DNA of 44,106 nucleotides, taken from Klebsiella pneumoniae (GTDB lineage Bacteria > Pseudomonadota > Gammaproteobacteria > Eutrophobiales > Eutrophobiaceae). Within the stretch, counting starts at the first letter, position 1, and each line of letters begins with the position of its first letter. The stretch spans positions 1 through 44,106 of the forward strand of contig CAMBTO010000009.1 of assembly GCA_945870865.1 (NCBI GenBank), read 5' to 3'. The notes under the pieces were generated by a model. That model saw only the letters and a program-made list of their open reading frames with translations. It searched no databases and was not told where the DNA came from. Both the position numbers and the translations under genes were made by a program. Below are positions 28,336 through 37,888 of the stretch, piece by piece.

Positions 28336-28975
28336 TATCAGCAATATGCCGTCGACTAACGGTCAGTTTTTCCGGCATGTCACGCAGTTGCACCAGATAA
28401 CTCCCATCATTCGTCTTTTCCAGCACCACGATATGATCTAGCGACACCAGCGCATTGCGATGTATGCGCAGAAATTGACCTGCAAATTCCTCTTCGAGAT
28501 CCTTCAGCGATTCATCAATCAGTGTCTCCCGGCCGCCCTGGTACACCGAGACATATCTATTGTCTGCCCTGAAACACTGTATCTGATTGATCGATATCAT
28601 CACGATCCTGCCCTGACTGATCGCGCTGATATGGGTGCGCCAGGTCTTGCCTTGCACAGCCTCGATATGCCCGATCAGAGATCGGTTGATCAGCGCCGCC
28701 TTGTCGAGCGCCTGTTTTAATCTCTCCAGCCTGACCGGTTTTAGCAGATAGTCGACCGCATTCGCCTCGAAAGCCTCTACGGCATGTTCGTCGTATGCCG
28801 TTACAAATATGACAGTAGGGGCGGGGTTCAGTGTGGCCATATGGAAGGCAGACTCCAGCCCGTCCATTACCGGCATATGGATGTCGAGCAACACCGCATC
28901 ATTGCGGATATTCAGCAACAGGTCGGCAATACGTTGCCGCGCCGGTAATTCATCATCAACGATCAGTATCTTCAT
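28310..28975 (-). CDS. LytTR response regulator, AlgR-like, with shortened receiver
   Basis: Receiver plus LytTR DNA-binding domain as in Pseudomonas AlgR (248 residues); here 221. The acidic pair D8-D9, phospho-acceptor D31 (LLDIHMP), T59 and K79 are all present. However, D31 comes 23 residues too early: AlgR has it at 54. The missing part corresponds to the end of helix 1, strand 2 and helix 2, joined as LLLNIRNDAVLLDI, and the reading frame is kept. The LytTR domain (about 112-221) is complete, with FLRIHRNALVSLDHI. Its ATG overlaps the ancestral stop of the kinase gene by 4 nt. DNA binding may survive, but normal phosphorylation is doubtful. Confidence 0.85.
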   Translation of the reverse strand: MKILIVDDELPARQRIADLLLNIRNDAVLLDIHMPVMDGLESAFHMATLNPAPTVIFVTAYDEHAVEAFEANAVDYLLKPVRLERLKQALDKAALINRSLIGHIEAVQGKTWRTHISAISQGRIVMISINQIQCFRADNRYVSVYQGGRETLIDESLKDLEEEFAGQFLRIHRNALVSLDHIVVLEKTNDGSYLVQLRDMPEKLTVSRRHIADIRQKLKGQ

Positions 28976-29931
28976 CGCAGTAACGGAATCGTGACAGAAA
29001 CACGGTAGCTGTCCTCATCCTGGCTAACCTATAGCAGGTCGTCGTGGCTGAAAAACGAGCCCAGACGCTGGCGGACATTGTCCTGGGCAATCCGGCTGCC
29101 GGTATGTGCCGGTGATTTACTGGTCGCCTGCGAGAACGGATTTTCAATAATGATGTGGATACCTTCCTGCACCAGGCTAACGAGTATCGTGATCGTACCG
29201 CCCTCGGGTAACGGCTCGATACCGTGGTAGATAGCATTTTCGAGCAGTGGCTGGATACTCAGTGCAGGCAGCGGTGTGTTCAGCGGCAACTCGGCGAGCT
29301 GCCAGACCGCCTTCAGGCGCGGCCCGAGCCGTTGTTGCTCTATCCGCAGATAACGCCTGCTCAGTGCAATCTCGTGACCAAGCGTGCTCGGTCTCTGCGA
29401 ATCCTGCAGGCTGGCGCGAAACAGATCGGACAGGTCCTCTACCACTTCCTCCGCCAGCGCGGGGTTACGGTGGATCAGGCTGGCAATAGTATTCATGCAG
29501 TTGAACAGAAAGTGCGGTTTTATCCGCGATTGCAGCGCCTGGAAACGCGCCTCAGATTCGGGGGCAACCCGGATACGCCACTGGTGTTGTACATAAAAAC
29601 ATCGCAACGCCATCGCCCACACAATCGCGCTGATCCCGATTATCGGTAACAGAAAGACAGTATGGCCCTGACAGAAAAAGTTATACCCTATTTCCCGGTT
29701 GAACACCCACCACGCCAGCTCGGTGATAACCAACGTGACAAGCAAGGTCGTGACATAACTGATGGTTGCGACCCCGTGATCACTGCACTGTTGTAACCAG
29801 CGACGGCTCACACACAACACCGCGGTACAACTGAGCGCGACCCATTCGATGAACAGCGAATACATCGCCAGATTGTAAATCCGGTTGTCCACATAGGGTG
29901 GCTGTGCCAGCGTAAGAACTATCGCCAGCAA
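28972..29931 (-). pseudogene. AlgZ/FimS-like sensor kinase with premature amber codon
   Basis: LytS-type kinase: about four membrane segments, then the His_kinase block ARFQALQSRIKPHFLFN (H140 from the TTG at 29931) and an ATPase domain with the N-box LLENAIYHG. Reading stops at TAG 29031-29029, just after RQRLGSFFSHDDLL. The same frame then continues for 18 codons of plausible C-terminal strand (DEDSYRVSVTIPLLR) to a TGA at 28974-28972 that overlaps the regulator ATG, the normal coupling for this pair. The N-terminus is also odd: family-like sequence (FLPDFCNARTVFVVILLAELL) lies upstream of 29931, but the frame up to its previous stop has no ATG, GTG or TTG. Either decay or sequence error. 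Confidence 0.75.
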
Positions 29932-30095
29932 CTCCGCGAGCAGGATAACGACAAATACTGTCCTGGCATTGCAAAAGTCGGGCAGAAAGGTCGCCGAATT
30001 CTGTCTGTCCTGTCTTATCTGAACAAATGCCTGATAGCCTGCGACAATGTTAGAGTTATACTATCAAAATCAACAACAGCACGGTTAACTACAAA

Positions 30096-31511
30096 ATGAC
30101 ATCAAAGCATACAACAGTAAAGCCATGGGGTGGTCGATTTCACCAGGCTACCGACAGTTCTGTGGAAAAATTCACCGAATCGGTCTCCTTTGACTACCGT
30201 CTTTACCGTCATGATATCACCGGCTCCATCGCCCACACCCGTATGCTGGTGAAAACAGGCATTATCAGTGGTGATGATGGCAACAAGATAATCAATGGCC
30301 TGAACGCCATTCTTGAACAGATTGAAAACGGCCAGTTCCAGTGGAAAATGGAACTGGAAGACGTACACATGAACATCGAGGCCGCGCTGGTCGAGTCTAT
30401 CGGTGAGCCTGGAAAGCGGTTACATACCGGTCGTTCGCGCAATGACCAGGTAGCTACTGACCTTCGGCTGTACCTGCGCGACCAGGTCGACACCATTCGT
30501 ATGCTGCTGCACACGGTCATGCAGGCACTGATCGGCCTCGCCGAACGTGAGGCGGATACGATCATGCCCGGCATGACGCATATGCAAATAGCCCAGCCGG
30601 TCACATTCGGTCATCACATGATGGCCTGGTTTGAAATGTTGAAGCGTGATGACCAGCGTCTGCTCGACTGCCGCAAACGTATCAATGTAATGCCACTCGG
30701 TTCGGCCGCCCTTGCCGGCACCGATTTCCCGATAGACCGTTATTGCACAGCTGAACTGCTCGGCTTTGACGCCATTTCGGCAAACTCGCTTGATGCGGTC
30801 AGCGACCGCGACTTTGCCATCGAGTTTGCGTCGACCGCCTCTATCATCATGATGCACTTGTCGCGCTTTTCCGAGGAGCTGGTGTTGTGGATGAACCCGA
30901 TGTTCGGGTTTATCGATCTGGATGATGCCTATTGCACCGGTTCGTCGATCATGCCGCAGAAGAAAAATCCGGACATCCCGGAGCTGGTGCGTGGCAAGAC
31001 CGGACGCGTCTATGGCGACCTGCTGGCGCTTCTGACGCTGATGAAGGGCCAGCCGCTGGCCTATAACCGCGACAATCAGGAGGACAAACTCGCCCTGTTT
31101 GATGCGATCGACACGGTAGAGTCCTGCCTGTCCGTTTATGCTGGTCTGATCCCGGCGATTACGGTCAAGCGCGACACTATGCTGAAGGCGGCCCGACAGG
31201 GTTATGCCACGGCCACTGACCTTGCCGATTATCTGGTCAAGACCGGCCTGCCGTTCCGCGATGCACACGAGGCCGTCGGCCAGACGGTCAGTTATGCAAT
31301 TGCAGCAGGCAAGGAATTATCGGCATTGACGCTACAGGAACTAGGCCGGTTTTGCCCTAATCTGCGCGAGGACATCTATACTGTTCTTGAACTTACAGGC
31401 TCTGTAAATGCCAGAGATCATATCGGTGGCACCGCCCCCGGCCAGGTGAAGATTGCAGTCCGGGAGGCACATAACTATCTGGAGATAGCCAAACCAAAAC
31501 AGGCGGAATAA
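30096..31511 (+). CDS. argH: Argininosuccinate lyase
   Basis: Last step of arginine synthesis: argininosuccinate to arginine and fumarate; tetramer of the fumarase/aspartase superfamily. 471 residues with all three conserved regions: TGRSRNDQV (111-119), the [12 protein letters not shown] block carrying H162, and the flexible signature loop [12 protein letters not shown] (282-293). It diverges from the damaged sensor kinase, the algZ-argH arrangement also seen in Pseudomonas, so the neighbourhood is ancestral. No other arg genes are nearby. The AsmA gene begins 2 bp after its stop. Confidence 0.97.
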   Translation: MTSKHTTVKPWGGRFHQATDSSVEKFTESVSFDYRLYRHDITGSIAHTRMLVKTGIISGDDGNKIINGLNAILEQIENGQFQWKMELEDVHMNIEAALVESIGEPGKRLHTGRSRNDQVATDLRLYLRDQVDTIRMLLHTVMQALIGLAEREADTIMPGMTHMQIAQPVTFGHHMMAWFEMLKRDDQRLLDCRKRINVMPLGSAALAGTDFPIDRYCTAELLGFDAISANSLDAVSDRDFAIEFASTASIIMMHLSRFSEELVLWMNPMFGFIDLDDAYCTGSSIMPQKKNPDIPELVRGKTGRVYGDLLALLTLMKGQPLAYNRDNQEDKLALFDAIDTVESCLSVYAGLIPAITVKRDTMLKAARQGYATATDLADYLVKTGLPFRDAHEAVGQTVSYAIAAGKELSALTLQELGRFCPNLREDIYTVLELTGSVNARDHIGGTAPGQVKIAVREAHNYLEIAKPKQAE

Positions 31512-31513
31512 TC

Positions 31514-34500
31514 ATGAAAGCGATAAAAATTGTCGGTGCATTATTCGGGCTGTTACTGATCAGCCTTGTTGCCGTAGTCATATATGCTTCCACACTCGAC
31601 CCGAATGCTTACAAGGGCATGATTGCTGACAAGTTCACTGCAGAGACCGGTCGTACACTGACACTGGACGGTGACATCCGGCTGACCTATTACCCGTGGC
31701 TGGGGTTTGAACTGAACAATGTCACTATTGGAAACGCGCCGGGTTTCGGAAAGACGCCGTTCTTCCGCGCCGACCACGCGATGGTGCGGGTCAAACTGAT
31801 GCCACTGTTACGCGACCAGTACGAGATCGATACGGTACGACTGCACGGTACCACGATCAATCTTTCCAAAAACGAAAATGGTGTGAGCAACTGGGCCGAT
31901 CTGGCCAAAGCAGATTCATCTGCCAACACTGGTAATACCGCCGGCCTGCCGCTGGCCACCGTGATTCTCGGTGGCGTTGATATCCAGAATGCGAACCTGT
32001 CCTTTGACGACAAGTCGACCGGAACACTCTACAACATCAACAATATGGTGATGAGCACCGGTGAGCTAGTATACGGCGAGCCGATCCAGTTCAATCTGAC
32101 ACTGAACGCACAGGCAAATAAACCGAAGCTGGGAGCTGATGTCAAACTGGCTGGCACTGTCATCTATGACCTTAATAACGAGACCTTCGCAATCACGCCG
32201 ATGGAGCTGCTAACAACTCTGGCCGGACCAAATGTACCGAACCGCAGTGCTGACATCAATCTGAAGACCGCGATCAATATCAATCTGGCTGACGAGACAC
32301 TCGCGATCAGCGATCTTACGATTGACGCGCTCGGCACGAATCTCACCGGCACGATCAACGCCACCAATATCCAGTCCGCTACGCCGTCTTACCAGACCAA
32401 TCTGAAACTGACCGGTAACGATCTCGCCCTGCTCTTTAAAGTCGCCGAGATCGAACCACTGGCCAGCCAGATCACCCGACTGAACAATCGCTCGTTCGAT
32501 TTCTCTGCTGCTGTTAATGCGGACATGCAACGCGGTGATGTGGACGTATCCGGCCTGCAGGCCAACCTGCTCGGCGCCAATATCTCGGGCGACATCAAGG
32601 CCAGCAATATACAGTCAGGCACCCCGGCCGTACGCGGTACGCTGAATGCATCCGGCCCGGATCTGCCGACCTTGATGCAGATACTGGGACAGGTGCAGGG
32701 CGGAGCAGACTCTGCACTGACTCAGTACGGGACGAAGCTGGCACGCGTCCCGAACAAGGCATTCGTAATCAATGCGAACTTTGATGCCGACATGAGTACC
32801 GGCAACGTCAAGGTACCGGTGCTGACAGTTGATGCACTTGGAATCAGGCTTGGCGGCACACTGACGGCCATAGACATGCAAAAGTCTGGCGGGTCAATCA
32901 ATGGACAGCTGGATCTCGCCGCAGACAATCCGCAGGCACTGTTGTCTGCGCTAGATCAGGTCGACCTTGGTGAGGTCACCCAGTCGGTCAACCTGAAGGC
33001 CGCTGTCAGCGGTAACCGTGCCGACCTGAAGATCAACCCGCTGGACCTGACCGTAGTACTGTCTGGCGACAAGATCCCGAACTCCCCTGTCAATCTCGGC
33101 CTGAACGCAGATACCCGTGTCAATCTGGACAAGGAAACACTGGCACTGGAAAACTTCAAGCTGACCGGTCTTGGCCTCGACATGAGTGGCAAGATCAATG
33201 CAAGCAGTATCCTGCAATCTCCCGAGTTTAATGGTGACATTAATATCGCCGAATTCAGCCTACGCAAGTTCATGCAGCAACTGAACCAGGAAATACCGGT
33301 GACCTCCGATACGAAGGTCTACGAAAAGGTATCGCTCGCCACCACCTTTGATGGTGCGGCCAACAAGATTAACGTCAGCAAGCTCGCACTGGTACTGGAT
33401 GACACCAACCTGAACGGCACCCTTTCCGTGACCGACTTTGATAAACCGGCAGTACAGTTCGGGATCAATATCGATCAAATCAATGCCGACCGCTATCTGC
33501 CGCCGCCCCCGGCCGACGGCCAAAACCGTCCGGTCACACCAGAGACCGCCGCCGGTGCCGCCGCACAATTGCCGGTTGAAACACTGCGCGGTCTGAATGC
33601 GAAAGGTGATCTGAAGATGGGCCAGTTGGTGATCTCGAAGGCAAAGATGTCAGACATCGTCCTGTCGCTCGACGCAAAGGACGGCCGGATCAATCTGGCG
33701 TCGGTTGCAGCAAACCTGTACGCGGGCACCTATTCAGGCGATATTGGGCTTGATGCTACTGCTGCACTGCCCGTAATCAACTTCAAGTCTACCCTGCAAG
33801 GCGTGAAGATCGAGCCGTTGATGACCGATTTTACCGGCGCTGCCAATGTCAGTGGCACCGGCGATATCGAGATGTCTGTCACCGCTACCGGCGCAGACAG
33901 CACCGCACTGAAACGTTCACTCAGCGGCAATGGCAAAGTCGCACTGAAAGAAGGTGTTTTACGAGGGGTGGATGTGGCGAAGGTGCTGGAGCAGGTCGAG
34001 GTCATGATCGAAAGCAAACGCCCGATGGATATTGATCGCGGTGTGGAGACCCCGTTTGATACGTTCACCAGCACACTGGAGATTAATAATGGCGTGGTGG
34101 CAAGTAATGACCTGATGATCAAGGCACCGGGACTGCAGGTCGCCGGCAAAGGCACGGTGATTAACCTCGTCAATGATACACTGGACTACACGCTGATCGC
34201 CTCGGCCGATGCGAGCAGTGTCACTCAGGGCACTGAACGTTACAACGTCGGTGGTTACACTGTACCTATCCGCTGTAACGGACTGGTTAACAGCCCGAAA
34301 TGTGTACCTGATGCCGGAGAGATTATTAAATTCGCCGTGCAGAAGGCCGTGGAGAAAAAACTCGGTGATGTGTTGCAACGGGCAATTGGTCTGCCTGCTC
34401 AGCAACAGCAACAACCGGCAAGTGAACCTGCTGCCACGGAACAAACAACAGACTCCTCACAAGCACCCTCACTGGATCCTGGTACTGTCCCCGCAGAACA

Positions 34501-34588
34501 ACCACAAGAACAGCCACAGGAAGCGCCACCTGCTGACCCGAGAGAACTGCTACTGAACAAGGCACTGGAGAGTATCTTCAAGCGCTAG
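31514..34588 (+). CDS. AsmA family protein
   Basis: Large envelope protein of the AsmA/YhdP/TamB bridge-like group, implicated in outer membrane assembly and phospholipid transport. 1024 residues: one N-terminal membrane anchor (about 5-27, IVGALFGLLLISLVAVVIYA), the LTLDGDIRLTYYPWLGFELNNVTIGNAPGF block typical of AsmA, then long repetitive beta-rich sequence with several NLDKETLALENFKLTGLG-type units (about 250-560). The AsmA-like C-terminal domain follows (about 700-920). The last 90 residues are unusually rich in Q, P and E. Topology predicts a periplasmic body. It starts 2 bp after argH and is followed 9 bp later by an SRPBCC gene. Confidence 0.92.
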   Translation: MKAIKIVGALFGLLLISLVAVVIYASTLDPNAYKGMIADKFTAETGRTLTLDGDIRLTYYPWLGFELNNVTIGNAPGFGKTPFFRADHAMVRVKLMPLLRDQYEIDTVRLHGTTINLSKNENGVSNWADLAKADSSANTGNTAGLPLATVILGGVDIQNANLSFDDKSTGTLYNINNMVMSTGELVYGEPIQFNLTLNAQANKPKLGADVKLAGTVIYDLNNETFAITPMELLTTLAGPNVPNRSADINLKTAININLADETLAISDLTIDALGTNLTGTINATNIQSATPSYQTNLKLTGNDLALLFKVAEIEPLASQITRLNNRSFDFSAAVNADMQRGDVDVSGLQANLLGANISGDIKASNIQSGTPAVRGTLNASGPDLPTLMQILGQVQGGADSALTQYGTKLARVPNKAFVINANFDADMSTGNVKVPVLTVDALGIRLGGTLTAIDMQKSGGSINGQLDLAADNPQALLSALDQVDLGEVTQSVNLKAAVSGNRADLKINPLDLTVVLSGDKIPNSPVNLGLNADTRVNLDKETLALENFKLTGLGLDMSGKINASSILQSPEFNGDINIAEFSLRKFMQQLNQEIPVTSDTKVYEKVSLATTFDGAANKINVSKLALVLDDTNLNGTLSVTDFDKPAVQFGINIDQINADRYLPPPPADGQNRPVTPETAAGAAAQLPVETLRGLNAKGDLKMGQLVISKAKMSDIVLSLDAKDGRINLASVAANLYAGTYSGDIGLDATAALPVINFKSTLQGVKIEPLMTDFTGAANVSGTGDIEMSVTATGADSTALKRSLSGNGKVALKEGVLRGVDVAKVLEQVEVMIESKRPMDIDRGVETPFDTFTSTLEINNGVVASNDLMIKAPGLQVAGKGTVINLVNDTLDYTLIASADASSVTQGTERYNVGGYTVPIRCNGLVNSPKCVPDAGEIIKFAVQKAVEKKLGDVLQRAIGLPAQQQQQPASEPAATEQTTDSSQAPSLDPGTVPAEQPQEQPQEAPPADPRELLLNKALESIFKR

Positions 34589-34597
34589 GTCGAATCA

Positions 34598-35173
34598 ATG
34601 TTCCGCCTGATCTATAGCGGAGTGCTGCTACTGGCGTCCTTTGCTGTACAGGCGGGAGAGGTGCAACATGCCTATGTGACTTACCGCGATGGAGACTACA
34701 GTGTCGACATTGCGGTCAAGATAAACGGTGCCAGGGATACGGTTTACGCTATTGCCACCGACTACAAACAAATGTCCCGTCTGAGTGATATGATCATTGA
34801 GGCCGACCTGATAAATTATACAGACGCGAACGGTAATACCGTTGTGCTCAGGCGCATGGTCACAAAATCCTGCGTACTGGGATTCTGCTTTGATGCGATT
34901 CTGATTGAGGATCTGTGGGAGCAGGAAAGCGGGACTATCAAATCGGTATTCATCCCCGAAGAAAGCGACTTTCTGTACGGCGAGGCCATCTGGCAGATTT
35001 CAAGCGTGGACGCTAACCATACGCTGGTCACGTTTAGCAGCAAATTCAAACCGGCCTTCTGGATACCGCCTTTGATTGGACCTCTATTCATCAAGCGGAT
35101 GATGCTGGACGCGGCCAAACAGTCGATACAAAACATTGAAGATATAGCTACCCTTGAAACGGCTCTCCCCTGA
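34598..35173 (+). CDS. SRPBCC (START-like) protein with signal peptide
   Basis: 191 residues. A signal peptide (MFRLIYSGVLLLASFAVQAG, cleavage likely after QA-G) precedes a START/polyketide-cyclase-like domain, YSVDIAVKINGARDTVYAIATDYKQMSRLSD, with the characteristic helix-grip pattern. KSCVLGFCFDAI carries two cysteines. The C-terminus has a hydrophobic helix, WIPPLIGPLFIKRMMLDAAKQSI. Periplasmic lipid- or hydrophobe-binding is a fair inference given the fold and the AsmA neighbour. The end overlaps the mutY start by 20 nt, so the two are coupled. Confidence 0.8.
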   Translation: MFRLIYSGVLLLASFAVQAGEVQHAYVTYRDGDYSVDIAVKINGARDTVYAIATDYKQMSRLSDMIIEADLINYTDANGNTVVLRRMVTKSCVLGFCFDAILIEDLWEQESGTIKSVFIPEESDFLYGEAIWQISSVDANHTLVTFSSKFKPAFWIPPLIGPLFIKRMMLDAAKQSIQNIEDIATLETALP

Positions 35174-36215
35174 TTTACTGAAATGGTTTCGTCATTCCGG
35201 ACGTCATGACCTGCCCTGGCAACAGGACAAAAATCCCTATCGCGTGTGGGTATCCGAGATCATGTTGCAGCAGACGCAAGTAAAGACGGTTATTCCCTAT
35301 TATGAAAGGTTTATGCAGCGCTTTCCTGATGTCGACACTCTTGCTGCCGCGCCGGCAGATGAGGTATTACACCTGTGGTCCGGCCTCGGTTACTACGCCC
35401 GCGGTCGCAATCTGCACAAGGCCGCCCACATGGTCATGACGGACTTCAACGGGGAGTTTCCATATGATATCGATAGACTGATGTCCCTGCCCGGCATCGG
35501 ACGTTCAACCGCCGGCGCCATCCTCGCGCTCGGCCTGCAACAGGTCCATCCGATACTCGACGGTAATGTCAAACGCGTGCTGACCCGCTACCACGGTATC
35601 AACGGCTGGCCCGGTGACAAGTTGGTTGAAGACAAACTGTGGGTGATCGCTGCACAGGAAACACCTCGACGTAATATCGCTGACTACACCCAGGCAATTA
35701 TGGACCTCGGTGCAACTGTTTGTACTCGCAATAAACCCCGATGTGACTTCTGTCCACTCTCAGTCAATTGTTTTGCCCGTACCCATAACCAGCAGTCGGA
35801 ACTGCCGACCCGCAAAAAATCGAAACAGCTATCGGTCAGACAGACTGTGCTGGTAATCATTGAGAATAAACGTGGCGAGGTCCTGTTACAGAGACGGCCA
35901 CCTGCGGGCATCTGGGGTGGCCTGTGGAGTCTCCCGGAATGTCCGTCCAATGAAGCGCTTCCGGCATGGCTAAATAGACGATTCGGTAGTAAAGTAACGA
36001 CACTGACAGCGCTGCAACCACTGCGACATACGTTCAGTCATTTTCACCTCGATATCCACCCTTACCGGGCAAAATTACGTGCAAATGACGTCGCAGTCAG
36101 GGACGAGGACACCTGCTGGTATCGGCCTGACGGTCAGACCAGACTCGGCATGGCGGCGCCGATCATAAAGCTGCTGTCCACATTAACTGAACACACTGCC
36201 GGAGCAGATGAATGA
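35154..36215 (+). CDS. mutY: A/G-specific adenine DNA glycosylase
   Basis: Removes adenine mispaired with 8-oxoguanine. The start is TTG at 35154 inside the upstream gene, because the family N-terminus ([16 protein letters not shown]) begins right there and no ATG serves. 353 residues: catalytic E35 ([10 protein letters not shown]), Hh[13 protein letters not shown], catalytic D136 ([11 protein letters not shown]), and the 4Fe-4S ligands C190, C197, C200 and C206 with C-x6-C-x2-C-x5-C spacing. The C-terminal NUDIX-like domain includes FSHFHLDI. yggX follows with a 4-nt overlap, the standard mutY-yggX order. Confidence 0.97.
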   Translation: MKRLSPDLLKWFRHSGRHDLPWQQDKNPYRVWVSEIMLQQTQVKTVIPYYERFMQRFPDVDTLAAAPADEVLHLWSGLGYYARGRNLHKAAHMVMTDFNGEFPYDIDRLMSLPGIGRSTAGAILALGLQQVHPILDGNVKRVLTRYHGINGWPGDKLVEDKLWVIAAQETPRRNIADYTQAIMDLGATVCTRNKPRCDFCPLSVNCFARTHNQQSELPTRKKSKQLSVRQTVLVIIENKRGEVLLQRRPPAGIWGGLWSLPECPSNEALPAWLNRRFGSKVTTLTALQPLRHTFSHFHLDIHPYRAKLRANDVAVRDEDTCWYRPDGQTRLGMAAPIIKLLSTLTEHTAGADE

Positions 36216-36484
36216 CATACATGGTCAATTGCGTAAAGCTGGGACGTGAGGCCGAAGGCCTGCATGCACCACCGTATCCGGGCGAACTCGGCAAACGTGT
36301 CTATCTGAATGTCTCGAAGGAGGCATGGAAGATGTGGCTGGGCCACCAGACCATGTTGATAAACGAGTACCGCCTGACCCCGATCGAGCCAAAAGCCCGT
36401 CAATATCTAGAAACCGAGATGGAAAAGTACTTTTTCGGCGACGGATCGGAAAAACCGACGGAATTTATCACCCCGGACAAATAA
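36212..36484 (+). CDS. yggX: Probable Fe(II)-trafficking protein YggX
   Basis: 90 residues of the YggX family, linked to iron handling and protection of Fe-S enzymes from oxidation; MutY, an Fe-S protein, is one proposed beneficiary. The conserved C7, [24 protein letters not shown] and [10 protein letters not shown] blocks are present. The start overlaps the mutY stop (ATGA). tRNA-Phe follows 93 bp downstream. Confidence 0.96.
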   Translation: MTYMVNCVKLGREAEGLHAPPYPGELGKRVYLNVSKEAWKMWLGHQTMLINEYRLTPIEPKARQYLETEMEKYFFGDGSEKPTEFITPDK

Positions 36485-36541
36485 GCTGGCTTGACGAACC
36501 TGCTTTTGCTCTGTTTAATACGCGCTTCATTTTGTAAACCC

Positions 36542-36561
36542 CCGGATCTTCCCTGATCCGG
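36542..36561 (+). other. Hairpin between yggX and tRNA-Phe
   Basis: CCGGATC (36542-36548) and GATCCGG (36555-36561) form a perfect 7-bp stem with a 6-nt loop. It lies 57 bp past yggX and 16 bp before the tRNA. With no T-tract it could be a weak terminator or a 5' leader structure of the tRNA precursor. Confidence 0.35.
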
Positions 36562-36577
36562 ACAAGCGGTACACCAG

Positions 36578-36653
36578 GGCCAGGTAGCTCAGTTGGTAGA
36601 GCAGGGGACTGAAAATCCCCGTGTCGGCGGTTCAATTCCGTCCCTGGCCACCA
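36578..36653 (+). tRNA. tRNA-Phe (anticodon GAA)
   Basis: 76 nt with CCA encoded. The acceptor arms GGCCAGG and CCTGGCC pair fully. The anticodon stem GGGGA/TCCCC encloses CTGAAAA with GAA in the middle. The T arm is GGCGG TTCAATT CCGTC with one weak pair, and the D arm AGCTCAGTTGGTAGAGC is standard. Confidence 0.98.
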
Positions 36654-36665
36654 TTTCTCAAATAC

Positions 36666-37871
36666 TCAAACGGCAAGCCATTGCAAAACACCTTGTCCAA
36701 CGGCATGCCCACTTGCAAAACAGGCTGTGAGCAAATAACCTCCGGTTGGCGCCTCCCAATCTATCATTTCACCGACGCAGAAAACACCAGGCAGACTCTT
36801 CAACATCAGATGCTCATCCAGCGCGTCGAAGGATACCCCGCCAGCGGAGCTAATCGCTTTATCCAGTGAGCGGGTGGCGGATAACGTCACCGGTATATTT
36901 TTAATATACGTAGCAAGCCGTAACTCTGTAAATTCAGCTTTGGGTACAAACTCCCGTAACAAGCCTGCCTTAACGCCTTTGATTCCGACGGTCTTTTCCA
37001 GATGATTCGCCATCGAACGTGACTCGCGCGGCCTGGATAATTTTTCTCTCAACTGATCTTCGGTTTTATCGGGGACCAGATCCAGATGCATCACCGCACT
37101 ACCATGCGCCTCAATCTCCTCCCGCAGAAGCGCAGAACACGCATAAACCAAACTGCCCTCCACGCCTTCTTTGGTGATGACGAATTCTCCCTGCTGACGA
37201 AATTCACCGGCCGAGAGAACGACAGACTTGACGGGCTGCCCTTCATACTTTTCCTTGAATACGGGACTCCAGTCGACCTCGAACCCACAATTGGAGGAGC
37301 GCAATGGCTCGACCTTGACGCCTATCTCGTGCAGCCATTCAACCCAGGCGCCGTCCGAGCCGAGTCTTGGCCAACTGCCACCGCCGAGCGCAAGAATAAC
37401 GGCATCGGCCTGCACCGTGACATCACCCTCGGGCGCGTTGAACTGTAGAGTCCTGTCAGGGTGTATCCCTGTCAGTTTGTGGCGCAGGTGCAAGGTCACG
37501 CCGGAGCTGTTTAGTCGTTGCAGCCAGGCCCGCAGCAGCGGACTCGCTTTCATCTCCACCGGGAAGACCCGTCCGGAGGAACCCACAAAGGTTTGCACAT
37601 CCAGTCCATGCACCCACGCAAGGAGTTGCTCGGCACCGAATGTTTTTAAAAGAGGTGCGATCTGCTCGCGGCGTTTACCATAACGTGAGGCAAAAACATC
37701 GAACGGATCGGAGTGGGTGATATTCAGCCCGCTTTTGCCTGCCATCAGAAACTTACGACCGACAGACGGCATGGCGTCGTATACGTCTACGTATATGCCT
37801 TGCGCGCTGATGACCTCGGCTGCCATTAGGCCTGCGGGGCCGCCGCCGATGATTGCTACAGTTTTTGTCAT
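36666..37871 (-). CDS. HI0933/YhiN family flavoprotein
   Basis: 401-residue FAD-binding protein of the HI0933-like (TIGR03862) family. It starts with the dinucleotide fold MTKTVAIIGGGPAGLMAAEVISAQG, then the signature GRKFLMAGKSGLNITHSD. VILALGGGSWPRLGSDGAW lies in the middle, and the ending GVFCVGEMIDWEAPTGGYLLTACFASGHAVGQG binds FAD. The physiological substrate is unknown for this family, although it is often annotated as an aminoacetone oxidase or BaiN-like reductase. The 3' end converges on tRNA-Phe, 12 bp away. A terminator for the gene upstream lies at 37889-37915. Confidence 0.9.
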   Translation of the reverse strand: MTKTVAIIGGGPAGLMAAEVISAQGIYVDVYDAMPSVGRKFLMAGKSGLNITHSDPFDVFASRYGKRREQIAPLLKTFGAEQLLAWVHGLDVQTFVGSSGRVFPVEMKASPLLRAWLQRLNSSGVTLHLRHKLTGIHPDRTLQFNAPEGDVTVQADAVILALGGGSWPRLGSDGAWVEWLHEIGVKVEPLRSSNCGFEVDWSPVFKEKYEGQPVKSVVLSAGEFRQQGEFVITKEGVEGSLVYACSALLREEIEAHGSAVMHLDLVPDKTEDQLREKLSRPRESRSMANHLEKTVGIKGVKAGLLREFVPKAEFTELRLATYIKNIPVTLSATRSLDKAISSAGGVSFDALDEHLMLKSLPGVFCVGEMIDWEAPTGGYLLTACFASGHAVGQGVLQWLAV

Positions 37872-37888
37872 GGTCTAATGATAAAGAT

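Noticed and set aside
30420-31268. 282-codon open frame antisense to argH.
   Set aside because: argH matches its family over its full length. The antisense frame lacks recognisable motifs and is a codon-bias shadow, like those opposite fba (13503-14285), pgk (16285-17007) and pyk (14520-15200).
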